A stretch of DNA of 48,680 nt, taken from the NCBI GenBank assembly GCA_016191785.1, contig JACPVJ010000140.1, positions 1 through 48,680 on the forward strand, given 5' to 3'. Each line of letters starts with the position of its first letter. The first letter of the stretch is position 1. The stretch is from Myxococcales bacterium. Its GTDB lineage: Bacteria > Myxococcota_A > Polyangia > Polyangiales > Polyangiaceae. The position numbers and the translations under genes are program-made. Positions 15,418 to 24,130 of this stretch are shown here, in pieces. The notes under the pieces were generated by a model. The model saw only the letters and a program-made list of their open reading frames with translations, ran no database searches and was not told where the DNA came from.

Positions 15418-17358
15418 GTGGTCGTGGAGAAGCGGCTGCTCGATCATCTGCCCACGCCGGTGGTGTGCGAAGACGGCGAGCGACGCGTGGTCTACGCCAA
15501 CCGCGCGTTTCGTAGGCTGTGGAAGCCCGAGCTGCCGGCGGGTCGGGTGCAGGGGCGCTTCTTCGATCTGGTCAGCGAGCCGGGGGCGCTGTTCGTCGAC
15601 CCGCTCGCGTTTCGGCAGCAAGCTTCGGAGCTGCTCGCCGAGCACGAGGCCGGCTCGGTGTTCGACGTGCTACTCGCCGATGGTCGCGAGCTGGTGTGCG
15701 ACTATGTCCCCCTGTTCGAGAGCGGTCGCGTGACCGCTCACGTCTGGAGCTTCCGCGACGTGAGCGAAGCGCGGCGCCAGGCGGCCGACGATCGCGCCGC
15801 CCGCGAGGCGAGCGACGCGGCGATCGCCGCGCGCGACGCCTTCTTGGCTCGGATGAGCCACGACCTGCGCTCACCCCTCGGGGTGGTGCTGGGCGCGGCG
15901 CAGCTCTTGGCCGCGAGCGACGCCAGTGAAGAGCAACGCGAGTCGCTCGAGGCGATCTTCAACTCCAGCCAGATGCTGCTCCAGCTGATCGACGACGTCC
16001 TCGACTATTCGAAGCTCCGAGCCGGCCGTTTCGTGCTCACCCCGCGCGTGGTCGACCTGTGGGCGCTGCTCGACGAAGCGGCCAGCACCCTGAAGAGCTT
16101 GGCCGCGGGCAAGCGGCTCGGGTTCGAGCACAGCATCGACCCGGACTTGCCTCGCTGGGCGCGGGTGGACCCGGGGCGCCTCCGGCAGCTGGTGATGAAC
16201 GTCGGCGCGAACGCGGTGAAGTACACCGAGACCGGCGCGGTGCGCCTCCACGCGGGGCGCTCGCCCCCGCCCGGGCCGCCCATGCTCACGATTCGCGTCG
16301 AAGACACCGGGCAGGGCATGAGCAAGGACACGCTGCCCGGCCTGTTCGACGCGTATGCGCAAGGCCCCGGCCACGAGTCGCGTGGCACCGGGCTTGGGCT
16401 GGCGATCACCCGCGAGCTGGTCGAGCTGATGGGGGGCTCCGTGCAGGTCGAGAGCGCACCGGGCATCGGGACGACCTTCGGGCTCTCGGTGCGCATCGAG
16501 CCTGCGCGCCCGAGTCACACCCTGAAGGCCAGCCGGCCTCCGCCTCCGCTGGTCGTTAGCTCCGGCGCCGGTCGTCGGATCTTGATCGCCGAAGACAACT
16601 TCTTCACGCAGGTGATCCTGAAGCGCACGGTCGAGCGCCTGGGCCACGCGGTAGAGGTTGCCCAGAACGGGCTAGAGGTCATCGACGCACTGGGCGTCGG
16701 CAACTTCGACGCCGTGATCATGGACTGCCAGATGCCGCTGCTCGACGGCTACTCGACCACGGCGCGGCTTCGCGAGCTGGGCTACGACCGCGCCGCGCTG
16801 CCGGTGATCGCGCTGACCGCCAGCGCCGTGCCGGGCGATCGAGAGAAGTGCCTTCGTTCGGGGATGAACGACTACCTGACCAAGCCCTTCACCCTGGCCG
16901 AAGTCGGCGCGACCCTCGAGCGCTGGCTCAGCGCATCGCCCCGGCAAAAGGCCTCGAAGACCGCTCCCCCGGAAGAGCCCGCCCAGGGCCCGCTCGACCT
17001 CCGCCGGCTCGAAGATCTGAGCGGCGGGGACGCCGCCGTGCTGGCCGACGTGTGCGCGGTGTTCGTCGAGGACATGGGCGCGCGGCTCGAGGACCTGGAG
17101 CGAGCGGCCGAGAGCGCGGACGCAGCAGCCCTGCGCCGCATCGCGCACGTGGTCGCCGGATCTGCGTCGAACGTGGGCGCACGCACGCTCGAGTCCTTGG
17201 CCCGCGACGTGGAGCTCGACCGGGTGCGGCAGAGTGCCCTCTTTGCGCACGTGGCCGAGCTTCGAGACCAGCTCGACCGGGTGCGCGGGGCGATGGCGCG
17301 GCTCTGCGGGGCTAGTCCAGCTTCGGATCCGTCAGCGTCTTTCGCGTCTCGAGGGTGA
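15418..17358 (+). CDS. Soluble hybrid histidine kinase (PAS - kinase - receiver - Hpt)
   Basis: The product has 646 residues with a GTG start. No transmembrane segment is visible, so it senses a cytoplasmic signal. Domains: PAS-like sensor (about 8-120), HisKA with His148 in MSHDLRSPLG, HATPase with N-box VGANAVKYTE and G-boxes EDTGQGM and GTGLGLAI, receiver with Asp436 in VIMDCQMPLLDG and Lys in LTKPF, and a C-terminal Hpt domain with His577 in AHVVAGSASNVGA. The built-in receiver and Hpt allow a full His-Asp-His relay that could end on the receiver of the NtrC-like protein encoded 12 bp upstream. The last 47 bp overlap the convergent protease gene. Confidence 0.94.
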   Translation: MVVEKRLLDHLPTPVVCEDGERRVVYANRAFRRLWKPELPAGRVQGRFFDLVSEPGALFVDPLAFRQQASELLAEHEAGSVFDVLLADGRELVCDYVPLFESGRVTAHVWSFRDVSEARRQAADDRAAREASDAAIAARDAFLARMSHDLRSPLGVVLGAAQLLAASDASEEQRESLEAIFNSSQMLLQLIDDVLDYSKLRAGRFVLTPRVVDLWALLDEAASTLKSLAAGKRLGFEHSIDPDLPRWARVDPGRLRQLVMNVGANAVKYTETGAVRLHAGRSPPPGPPMLTIRVEDTGQGMSKDTLPGLFDAYAQGPGHESRGTGLGLAITRELVELMGGSVQVESAPGIGTTFGLSVRIEPARPSHTLKASRPPPPLVVSSGAGRRILIAEDNFFTQVILKRTVERLGHAVEVAQNGLEVIDALGVGNFDAVIMDCQMPLLDGYSTTARLRELGYDRAALPVIALTASAVPGDREKCLRSGMNDYLTKPFTLAEVGATLERWLSASPRQKASKTAPPEEPAQGPLDLRRLEDLSGGDAAVLADVCAVFVEDMGARLEDLERAAESADAAALRRIAHVVAGSASNVGARTLESLARDVELDRVRQSALFAHVAELRDQLDRVRGAMARLCGASPASDPSASFASRG

Positions 17359-18589
17359 CGGAGATCTCCTTGCCCCCGCGCAGCACGGTGACGGGGATGG
17401 GCGTGTGCTCGCTCTGATCGAGCAGGGACCACGGGCGCTGGTAGGGCGTCAGGTCGGCGAAGCTCTGGCCGCTCACCTTCACGAGCTCGTCGCCGACCGC
17501 GATGCCCTCGTCGGCGGCGCTGCTCCCCGCGAGAACCTGCGTGACGTGGATCGGCGGCGAGGTGACCTGCTCGAAGCCGATCCCGACCGTGAAGAAGCTG
17601 TCGGGCTCCCGTGGCGGCAGGTCGGCGTACCCGTCGAGGCGAAGCTCGCCGGCCGGGTAGTCCACCGTCATCAGGAAGTGCCGGAGATAGCCGGTGGGCA
17701 GCACGCCCAGGAACGGAGCGTCGAGCTTCGGTGTCGGGATCATCGCGTCGTCGATGGTGCGCGTCACGATGTGCTCGACCTTCTGGCCTGCAACTTCGAG
17801 CGCACCGATGGCGGTGAGCTGCGCCCAGAACGTGCCGACCGCTGCCGGTGTGTAGAAGCCGTCGAGGGCCGGGCGGGGGTGCGCGGCCTGCAGATCGGCA
17901 AACACCCCCTTGGGCATCGCCCCGAGCGATGCGCCGGTGTCGACCAAGAACCAGCCCGGTTTGCCCTCTGCCTTGCCGGGCACGAACAGGTAGTCGGCCT
18001 CGATGTAGCTGACCGCCACGGGCTTGCCCTGGGCGTGTGCGCACGCCAAGAGCGCGCCTTCGTTACGCTGGTCGTCGAGCCAGAACTTCGACCGGTGGTC
18101 GTCGAGCGTCACCGCGAAGTTTCGCATCACGTTGGCGCCGATCACACCCCACACGCTCTTCGAGTTCAGGTACTGCTGCACCGGGAACGAGAACAGCGAG
18201 TCGACCTCGACCTGCTTGCCGCCCAGCTTCAGGGTGTACGGTCCCCCGCCGACCTTCTGGGCGAGCGCAGGGTCGATCCCCGAGTCAGGCGCGCCCGTGT
18301 CGTAGACGAAGGCAAACGGTCCCTGATCGCCGATCATCACGTCGATCACTGGCTTGCCGGACAGACGCTTCATCGGAAAGCCCTGGGGGCACACCGCCTG
18401 CGTGCCCGCCGAACCGCCCGCGCCGGCCTGCCCGGCCGTGCCGCCGCTGCTGCCCGAACCGCCGCCTCCGGCCCCGGTGCCGCCGCTGCCGGCCTGCCCC
18501 GCCGGGTCGTCCGCGTTCGAGCCGCAGCCGCTCGCTGCCGCCAGAACCACCGCAAAAGAGCCGATCTTGTGAAGCATCCAGGTGCGCAT
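17312..18589 (-). CDS. Two-lobed aspartyl protease-like lipoprotein with PDZ domain
   Basis: The product has 425 residues. The ATG at 18589 follows GGAGG. The N-terminus is a lipoprotein signal (Cys22 in ASGCGS), then a Gly/Ser-rich linker (to about 65). Two retropepsin-type active-site motifs occur in one chain: VYDTGAPDSG (about 95-104) and LVDTGASLGA (about 212-221). The C-terminal third is a PDZ-like domain (about 315-410, VLAGSSAADEGIAVGDELVKVSGQ). By family knowledge an aspartyl protease needs two such Asp lobes, which retropepsins obtain by dimerisation; here both are in one polypeptide. It is probably an envelope-anchored protease, but a binding-only role is possible. Overlaps the convergent kinase gene by 47 bp. 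Confidence 0.8.
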   Translation of the reverse strand: MRTWMLHKIGSFAVVLAAASGCGSNADDPAGQAGSGGTGAGGGGSGSSGGTAGQAGAGGSAGTQAVCPQGFPMKRLSGKPVIDVMIGDQGPFAFVYDTGAPDSGIDPALAQKVGGGPYTLKLGGKQVEVDSLFSFPVQQYLNSKSVWGVIGANVMRNFAVTLDDHRSKFWLDDQRNEGALLACAHAQGKPVAVSYIEADYLFVPGKAEGKPGWFLVDTGASLGAMPKGVFADLQAAHPRPALDGFYTPAAVGTFWAQLTAIGALEVAGQKVEHIVTRTIDDAMIPTPKLDAPFLGVLPTGYLRHFLMTVDYPAGELRLDGYADLPPREPDSFFTVGIGFEQVTSPPIHVTQVLAGSSAADEGIAVGDELVKVSGQSFADLTPYQRPWSLLDQSEHTPIPVTVLRGGKEISVTLETRKTLTDPKLD

Positions 18590-18678
18590 GACAACCTCCG
18601 TGGCTGGTCGTCAGACTGCTGGAGCGCCCGCCGGCTCGCCACGCGCATCGTGCGGAGCGTCAGGCGTTTCGTGCGCGG

Positions 18679-19500
18679 TCAGGCGCTTCTTGCCCGGGCA
18701 GCGTCGCCCGAGGCCTGGCTGGGCGCGCAGCCGAAGTGCTCGCGGAACGCCTTGGCGAAGCGCCCGAGATCACGGTAGCCCACCGACAGCGCGGCTTCGG
18801 TGACCGGGTGCCCGCTCGCGAGCAACTCCCGCGCGCGCTCCAAGCGAATGCGCTGCAGATACTGGTACGGGCTCATGCCCAGCGCCTCGCGAAACATCCG
18901 GCTGAAGTGGAAGCGGCTGAGGCCGGCTGCGCGTGAGAGATCGTCAACGGTGAGCGCATCGGAATAGTGCGAGTCGATCACCGCCAGCGCGCTCGAAAGC
19001 CGCGGGTCGCGCGGGGCGCAGGGCGCGCAGGGCGCGCGCCGCACGATCGCCACCACCAGCGCCTCTGCCAGCGAATCGACCGCCAAGAGCTGGCCGGCTC
19101 GAGCTTCGGCAGCCTCGGCCGTGAGCAGTGCTCCGAGTTGCTCCAGATCGCGGGCGTCGGCGATCAAGGTGGCCTCGCTCGGCATGCGGCGCCCCAGGCT
19201 CGCCGCGACGCTCGCGACCAGGTCGCTGGCGATCCACGCCGAGCCGGCGCGGGTCCCCGGCTCGATGCAGGTGGCGTGGGTGAGCCGCGCTGGAACCACG
19301 ATCCCCTGGCCCGGCTCGACCACGACCTCGCGCTCGCCCATCTGGTAGGTGGCTCGCCCTTCGAGGACCCACGCCACCTCGACGAAGGCGTGGCTCCCCG
19401 CTGGGAACTGGGTCGGGCCGAAGCGATGGTGCCACCGCCGAACGCGGACCCGGGGCGTGACCGGGACGTCGAGGAGGGCGAAGCCGGAGAGGGAGCTCAT
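18679..19500 (-). CDS. AraC-family transcriptional regulator
   Basis: The product has 273 residues from the ATG at 19500; a TTG at 19542 would add 14. The N-terminal half is a cupin-like sensor (FVEVAWVLEGRATYQMG, GQGIVVPARLTHA), the layout of the AraC ligand-binding domain. The C-terminal 100 residues hold the double helix-turn-helix: LTVDDLSRAAGLSRFHFSRM and SVGYRDLGRFAKAFREHFG. In the linker a short CAPCAP repeat comes from a 9-bp repeat in the DNA. It lies 82 bp downstream of phoU on the same strand, but there is no evidence that it belongs to the Pho operon. Its targets are unknown. Confidence 0.92.
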   Translation of the reverse strand: MSSLSGFALLDVPVTPRVRVRRWHHRFGPTQFPAGSHAFVEVAWVLEGRATYQMGEREVVVEPGQGIVVPARLTHATCIEPGTRAGSAWIASDLVASVAASLGRRMPSEATLIADARDLEQLGALLTAEAAEARAGQLLAVDSLAEALVVAIVRRAPCAPCAPRDPRLSSALAVIDSHYSDALTVDDLSRAAGLSRFHFSRMFREALGMSPYQYLQRIRLERARELLASGHPVTEAALSVGYRDLGRFAKAFREHFGCAPSQASGDAARARSA

Positions 19501-19582
19501 GCCCCGGGCGAAGCAGGCGTCGTGCCAGCGCCCGGCTGCCAAATCCCCGGGAAAAAGCCCCGCCCGTGCGAAAGCTGACGGC

Positions 19583-20278
19583 TCAGTCGTCCGTGCGCGA
19601 CAGCGCGAAGGCGTGGCGGACGTCCTTGCCGCGGACCATGAAGACCACCATCTCGGCGACGTTGGTGGCGTGGTCGGCGATGCGCTCCAGATACTTGGCG
19701 ATCGACTGAAGGCGGGTCGCGCGGAAGACGCTGCCCGCGTCCTTCATCATCAGCTGCAAGAGCTCGGGAAAGAGCTGCGCATAGTAGGCGTCGACCTGAC
19801 CGTCGCGCTCGATCACCTCTTCGGCCAGCTCGGTGTTGCCGGCCACGAAGGCGTCCAGCGCGTCGTGCAGCATGCCCAGGGCCGCCTCGGCGATCCGGGT
19901 CACGCTCTGGGTCGCGGGGAGCGGCGGCTCGGCCGACAGCTCGATCACGCGCTCGCACACGTTCACGCCCAGATCCCCGATCCGCTCGAGATCGGTCACC
20001 AGCTTCATGGTGGTGGTGATGAATCGTAGGTCGCTCGCCACCGGCTGGCGGCGCGCCAAGATCTTCAAGCACAGCTGATCGATGTCGAGCTCGAGTTGAT
20101 CCACCTGTCGGTCGATGCGCATGGTCAGCCGGGCGCCGTCGGCGTCGCGCTCGGCGAAGGCGCGCATGGCCTGCGTCAGCAGCTCTTCGGTGCGGGCGCC
20201 CATGAACAGCACCTGCTCCTTCAGCTTCTCGAGCTCGGCCTCGTACTCGCGATCCGTGTGTTTCTGGAGTGTGCTCAT
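19583..20278 (-). CDS. phoU: Phosphate-specific transport system accessory/regulatory protein PhoU
   Basis: The product has 231 residues, all-helical with the two PhoU repeats (about 10-110 and 115-220). The conserved E/DxxxD motifs are visible as DLERIGDLGVNV and KYLERIADHATNVAE, which bind metal clusters. PhoU connects the Pst transporter to the PhoR sensor and keeps the Pho regulon off when phosphate is plentiful. Its ATG overlaps the pstB stop by 4 bp (20275-20278), making it the last gene of the pstSCAB-phoU operon. It is one of the clearest reasons to link the operon with the phoR-phoB pair 6 kb away. Confidence 0.97.
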   Translation of the reverse strand: MSTLQKHTDREYEAELEKLKEQVLFMGARTEELLTQAMRAFAERDADGARLTMRIDRQVDQLELDIDQLCLKILARRQPVASDLRFITTTMKLVTDLERIGDLGVNVCERVIELSAEPPLPATQSVTRIAEAALGMLHDALDAFVAGNTELAEEVIERDGQVDAYYAQLFPELLQLMMKDAGSVFRATRLQSIAKYLERIADHATNVAEMVVFMVRGKDVRHAFALSRTDD

Positions 20279-21120
20279 CCGAACCGCCCAGTGATGTAGT
20301 CCTCGGTCTTCTTCTCGCTCGGGCGTGTGAAGATCACGTCCGTGCGGTCGTGCTCCACCAGCTCACCCAGGTAGAAGAACGCGGTGAAGTCCGCGACCCG
20401 CGCCGCCTGCTGCATGTTGTGGGTGACGATCACGATCGTGTACCGCTCGCGCAGTTCGTGGATCAGCTCTTCGACCCGTGCGGTGGCGATGGGGTCCAGG
20501 GCCGAGCACGGCTCGTCCATGAGCAACACCTCGGGCTCGAGCGCCAGCGACCGAGCGATGCACAAGCGCTGCTGCTGGCCGCCGCTCAGGCTGGTGCCTG
20601 AGCGGTTCAAGACGTCCTTCACCTCGTCCCACAGCGCCACTTGTCGCAGCGCGCGCTCCACCAGCTCGCCCGGGTCCTTCGGGCGCAGGCCGTTGAGCAC
20701 CAGCCCCGAGAGCACGTTCTCGCGGATGGTCATGGTGGGAAAGGGGTTGGGCTTCTGAAACACCATCCCCACCCGCCGCCGTACCCGCACCGGGTCGACG
20801 TCCGGGGCGTAGATGTCTTGGTGGTCGAGCAGCACCTTGCCGGCGACCCGCGCGCCGGCGACCACTTCGTGCATGCGGTTCAGGCAGCGGATGAAGGTCG
20901 ACTTGCCGCACCCCGACGGGCCGATGATCGCGGTGACGGTGTGTGATGCGACCGGCAAGGTGACACCCTTGAGCACCTCGGTGGCGCCGAAGTAGGCCTT
21001 CAGCGCCTCGGCCCGCATCTTCGGCTGGTCGGTGGTGGGCGGGGCGCTGGTCCGCGCGCTGGACCTCGTCGAGTCGCGCGCCGACGTCGTCGCGCCGAGC
21101 AAGGAAACGGATTGGGTCAT
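20275..21120 (-). CDS. pstB: Phosphate ABC transporter ATP-binding protein
   Basis: The product has 281 residues. It is the ATPase of the PstSCAB phosphate importer, on the cytoplasmic side. It has Walker A GPSGCGKST, Q-loop FQKPNPFPTMTI (the PNPFP stretch is characteristic of PstB), signature LSGGQQQR, Walker B EVLLMDEPCSALDP and the switch His in VTHNMQQAARV. The first 35 residues are a Ser/Thr-rich extension not usual in the family; the ATGA overlap with pstA (21117-21120) supports the long start, though Met35 is an alternative. Confidence 0.97.
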   Translation of the reverse strand: MTQSVSLLGATTSARDSTRSSARTSAPPTTDQPKMRAEALKAYFGATEVLKGVTLPVASHTVTAIIGPSGCGKSTFIRCLNRMHEVVAGARVAGKVLLDHQDIYAPDVDPVRVRRRVGMVFQKPNPFPTMTIRENVLSGLVLNGLRPKDPGELVERALRQVALWDEVKDVLNRSGTSLSGGQQQRLCIARSLALEPEVLLMDEPCSALDPIATARVEELIHELRERYTIVIVTHNMQQAARVADFTAFFYLGELVEHDRTDVIFTRPSEKKTEDYITGRFG

Positions 21121-21962
21121 CGGGACCTCACGCGGGGGCGCACCAACAGGCGCGCAGAGACGTTCAGGATCAAGACCATGCCGACCAGTAACAACGCCGC
21201 CGCCCAGGCCTTCTGATGCCAGTCGTCATAGGGCGACACGGCATAGGTGTAGATCTGCACCGGCAGCGAGGCGGTGGGCTGCCCGAGCCCGGTGGGCCAA
21301 AACGCGTTGTTGAACGCCGTGAAGAGCAGCGGCGCGGTCTCGCCGGCCACGCGCGCGATGGCCAGCATGATGCCCGTGGCGATGCCGGGTGCGGCGGTGC
21401 GTAGCACCACGCTCAGCGTGGCCCGCCACTTGGGGACGCCCAAGCCCAGCGCCGCCTCACGCAGCGACTCGGGCACCAACCGCAGCAGCTCTTCGGTGGT
21501 GCGGGTGACGGTGGGTAGCATCAAGACTGCCAGCGCCACGCCGCCGGCGTAGGCCGAGAAGCTCTTGGTCCGGAGCACGATCAACGTGTAGACGAAGATA
21601 CCGATGGTGATGCTGGGCACGCCCGACATCACGTCGGCCGAGAACCGCACCAGCTTGGCGAAGCGGCGCTCACCGAACTCGGCCAGGTACACCCCGGCAA
21701 GCACGCCGGGCGGGATGCCGAAGAGGCACGCCAGCCCGACCAGCTCGAGCGTGCCCACGAAGGCGTTGGCCATGCCGCCGCCCGTCTCACCCACGGGCTT
21801 GGGAAGCTCGGTGAAGAACGCGCGATCGATCCCGCCGATCCCGCGCGACGTGACGTAGTAGAGCACCAGGCCCAGCGGCACCAGCGCGGCCAGCGTGGCC
21901 ACGAGGCAGAGCCCGCGCACCATGGCGTCGACCAGCTTTCGCTGCCAATGGCGCTCGGTCAT
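21117..21962 (-). CDS. pstA: Phosphate ABC transporter permease PstA
   Basis: The product has 281 residues with about six membrane segments. It pairs with PstC to form the inner-membrane channel of the phosphate importer. The permease signature lies in the cytoplasmic loop (SLREAALGLGVPKWRATLSVVLRTAAPGI is the EAA region) and the GETAPLLFTA stretch is characteristic of PstA. The start at 21962 overlaps the pstC stop by 4 bp (21959-21962), which favours it over longer frames that run through pstC. Confidence 0.96.
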   Translation of the reverse strand: MTERHWQRKLVDAMVRGLCLVATLAALVPLGLVLYYVTSRGIGGIDRAFFTELPKPVGETGGGMANAFVGTLELVGLACLFGIPPGVLAGVYLAEFGERRFAKLVRFSADVMSGVPSITIGIFVYTLIVLRTKSFSAYAGGVALAVLMLPTVTRTTEELLRLVPESLREAALGLGVPKWRATLSVVLRTAAPGIATGIMLAIARVAGETAPLLFTAFNNAFWPTGLGQPTASLPVQIYTYAVSPYDDWHQKAWAAALLLVGMVLILNVSARLLVRPRVRSR

Positions 21963-22945
21963 CCGCGAGCCCCCTCTGGCGCGCGCGCCACTTGCCAGAC
22001 CAGAAGGCGCGCGATGACGTTCAAGAGCAACGTGACGGCGAACAAGAGCAGACCAATCTCGGCCAGCGCACCCAGGTAGATGTCGCCTGTGGCCTCGGTG
22101 AACTCGTTGGCGATCACGCTCGCCATGGTGTAGCCGGGCGCGAACAGCGACGCGCTGATGTCGGCGCGGTTGCCGATCACCATGGTGATCGCCATGGTCT
22201 CGCCCAGGGCGCGGCCCAGACCCAAGATGATCGCGCCGACGATGCCCGAGCGCGCGTAGGGCAAGATGGCGTGCCGAAGCGCCTCCCACCGCGTGGCCCC
22301 CAGCGCCAGCGCGCCCTCGCGCAGATTGTCGGGTACCGCGCGCAGCACTTCGCGTGACACGCTCGAGATGGTGGGGGTGATCATGATCGCCAGGATGATC
22401 CCGCCCGCCAACATGCCGAACCCCTGGTGCGGCCCCTGGAAGAGCGGCAAGAAGCCGAGCGTCTTGCCGAGCAGCGGCTCGAGGTGGTTCCGCAGGAAGG
22501 GGGCCAGCGCGAAGATCCCCCATAGGCCGTAGATCACGCTCGGAACGGCCGCCAAGAGCTCGACCAGAAAGCTGACGGGAGAGCGCAGCCAGGGCGGCGC
22601 GACCTCGGTCAGGAACACGGCGACGCCGAGCGAGATGGGCACCGCAATGGTCAGCGCCAAGAGCGACGACACCACGGTGCCGTAGATGAACGGCAGCGCG
22701 CCGAACGAGTCGCGGACCGGATCCCAGTCGCGGCCGACCACGAAATGCCAACCGCTGTGCGCGATGGAGGGACGCGCGGCGACCCACATCTGTAGCGCCA
22801 TGGCCCCCAGCACGAGCACGATGCTGACCGCGAAGAGCGCGGCGAAGCCCCGAAACACGAGGTCCCCGACGTTCACCTCGGCGCCGAGCAACGCCATCAG
22901 GCGAGACCGCCGTCGAGTCAAGGGGGCCGCGGTCGGCGTGGTCAT
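21959..22945 (-). CDS. pstC: Phosphate ABC transporter permease PstC
   Basis: The product has 328 residues with about six membrane segments. Family marks: an N-terminal hydrophobic segment (LFAVSIVLVLGAMALQMW), FGALPFIYGTVVSSLLAL, the EAA region LREGALALGATRWEALRHAILP, and GRALGETMAITMVIGN. It forms the phosphate channel with PstA. The ATG at 22945 is 1 bp after the pstS stop, so translation is likely coupled. Confidence 0.97.
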   Translation of the reverse strand: MTTPTAAPLTRRRSRLMALLGAEVNVGDLVFRGFAALFAVSIVLVLGAMALQMWVAARPSIAHSGWHFVVGRDWDPVRDSFGALPFIYGTVVSSLLALTIAVPISLGVAVFLTEVAPPWLRSPVSFLVELLAAVPSVIYGLWGIFALAPFLRNHLEPLLGKTLGFLPLFQGPHQGFGMLAGGIILAIMITPTISSVSREVLRAVPDNLREGALALGATRWEALRHAILPYARSGIVGAIILGLGRALGETMAITMVIGNRADISASLFAPGYTMASVIANEFTEATGDIYLGALAEIGLLLFAVTLLLNVIARLLVWQVARAPEGARG

Positions 22946-22946
22946 G

Positions 22947-24050
22947 TCACCCGGCAGGGAGCAGCTTGTCGTTGCCCGAGCGCAGCGTTCGGAGGCGCTC
23001 TTCGGTCTTCTTGATCACCGCGTCGGGGAGCGGGGCGTAGTCGAGCTCGGCGGCGTGCTTTTGCCCGTCGTGCAAGGCCCACCACAGGAACTTGGCCAAC
23101 GCCTGGCCGCGGGTTCGGTCTTTCGCGTCCTCGAAGACCAGCAGATAGGTGAACGAGGCGATCGGGTAGGCCTTCTCGCCCGCCGGGTCGGTGAGCGACG
23201 CGGTGAGCGTGTCTCCGACGTCGACCCCGGCCGCCGCGGCAGTGATCGACTCCGCCGTCGGCTCGACGAACTGCCCGCCCTTGTTCTTCACCTGGGCGAT
23301 GGGCAGCTTGTTCTGCCTGGCGTAGGCCAGCTCGACGTAGCCGATCGTGTAGGGCGTGGTCTTCACCTGGCCGGTCACGCCCTCGTTCCCTTTGGCGCCG
23401 AGCCCAACGGGCCACTTCACGCTCTTGCCGGCGCCGACCTTGTCCTTGTAGTCGCTCGAGACTTTGGCCAGGTAGTCGGTGAACACCGCGGTCGTGCCGC
23501 TCCCATCCGAGCGGTAGACCACCGCGATGTCCTTGTCCGGCAAGCTCGCGCCCGGGTTGCCCTCGGCGATCTTCGGGTCGTTCCACTTCTTGATCGTGCC
23601 CAGGTACACGCCCGAGACCGCGTCGGCGCTGAGCTTCAGCGGCGCGCTCAGCCCGGGAACGTTGTACGTGATCACGACCGCGCCCAGCGTGGTCGGGATG
23701 TGGTGGAGCTTGCCCGGGGCCTTCTGCGTCTCGTCGGCGGTCATCGGCGCGTCGCTCGCGCCGAAGTCGACGGTCCCGGCGCTGATCTGTCGGATGCCCC
23801 CGCCGGACCCGATCGACTGGTAGTTGACCTGGACGTTCGGGTTCGCCTTGTTGTATTCGCTGATCCACTTGCTGTAGAGCGGATACGGAAAGGTGGCGCC
23901 CGCGCCGTTGAGCGTCACCGTGCCACCGGCCGGCGGCGAGGCGGCGCTGCCGGCGCCCGAGGGGCCGGCGCTGTCGGGCTTCGCACAGCCGATGCTCGCA
24001 GCCAGCGGAAGGCACACCAGTGCCTGCACGAGGATTCGTCGTGTGATCAT
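22947..24050 (-). CDS. pstS: Phosphate-binding lipoprotein PstS
   Basis: The product has 367 residues. A lipoprotein signal (lipobox AASIGC, Cys22) is followed by the PstS fold: LNGAGATFPYPLYSKW, the phosphate loop IGSGGGI, VDFGASDAPM, VYRSDGSGTTAVF and TIGYVELAYA. It captures phosphate for PstCA; lipid anchoring is unusual compared with the free periplasmic PstS of E. coli but is common elsewhere. It is the first gene of pstSCAB-phoU. A Pho-box-like repeat (24097-24124) lies 47 bp before its ATG in the 80-bp gap after the porin stop, so it probably has its own phosphate-controlled promoter. Confidence 0.97.
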   Translation of the reverse strand: MITRRILVQALVCLPLAASIGCAKPDSAGPSGAGSAASPPAGGTVTLNGAGATFPYPLYSKWISEYNKANPNVQVNYQSIGSGGGIRQISAGTVDFGASDAPMTADETQKAPGKLHHIPTTLGAVVITYNVPGLSAPLKLSADAVSGVYLGTIKKWNDPKIAEGNPGASLPDKDIAVVYRSDGSGTTAVFTDYLAKVSSDYKDKVGAGKSVKWPVGLGAKGNEGVTGQVKTTPYTIGYVELAYARQNKLPIAQVKNKGGQFVEPTAESITAAAAGVDVGDTLTASLTDPAGEKAYPIASFTYLLVFEDAKDRTRGQALAKFLWWALHDGQKHAAELDYAPLPDAVIKKTEERLRTLRSGNDKLLPAG

Positions 24051-24096
24051 GGTCGTGGTCTCCTACCAGCGCCGCCGTGCTCGCGTGCGGCGCCTC

Positions 24097-24124
24097 TGCA
24101 ACAACACTGTGACGTTTGGGTGAC
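24097..24124 (-). promoter_or_regulatory. Pho-box-like direct repeat upstream of pstS
   Basis: On the plus strand TGCAAC (24097), TGTGAC (24108) and GGTGAC (24119) are spaced exactly 11 bp apart, one helical turn. On the coding strand of pstS this reads GTCACC-N5-GTCACA, similar to half-sites of PhoB-type regulators. It lies in the intergenic gap 47-74 bp before the pstS ATG. Confidence 0.7.
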
Positions 24125-24130
24125 GCCGGC

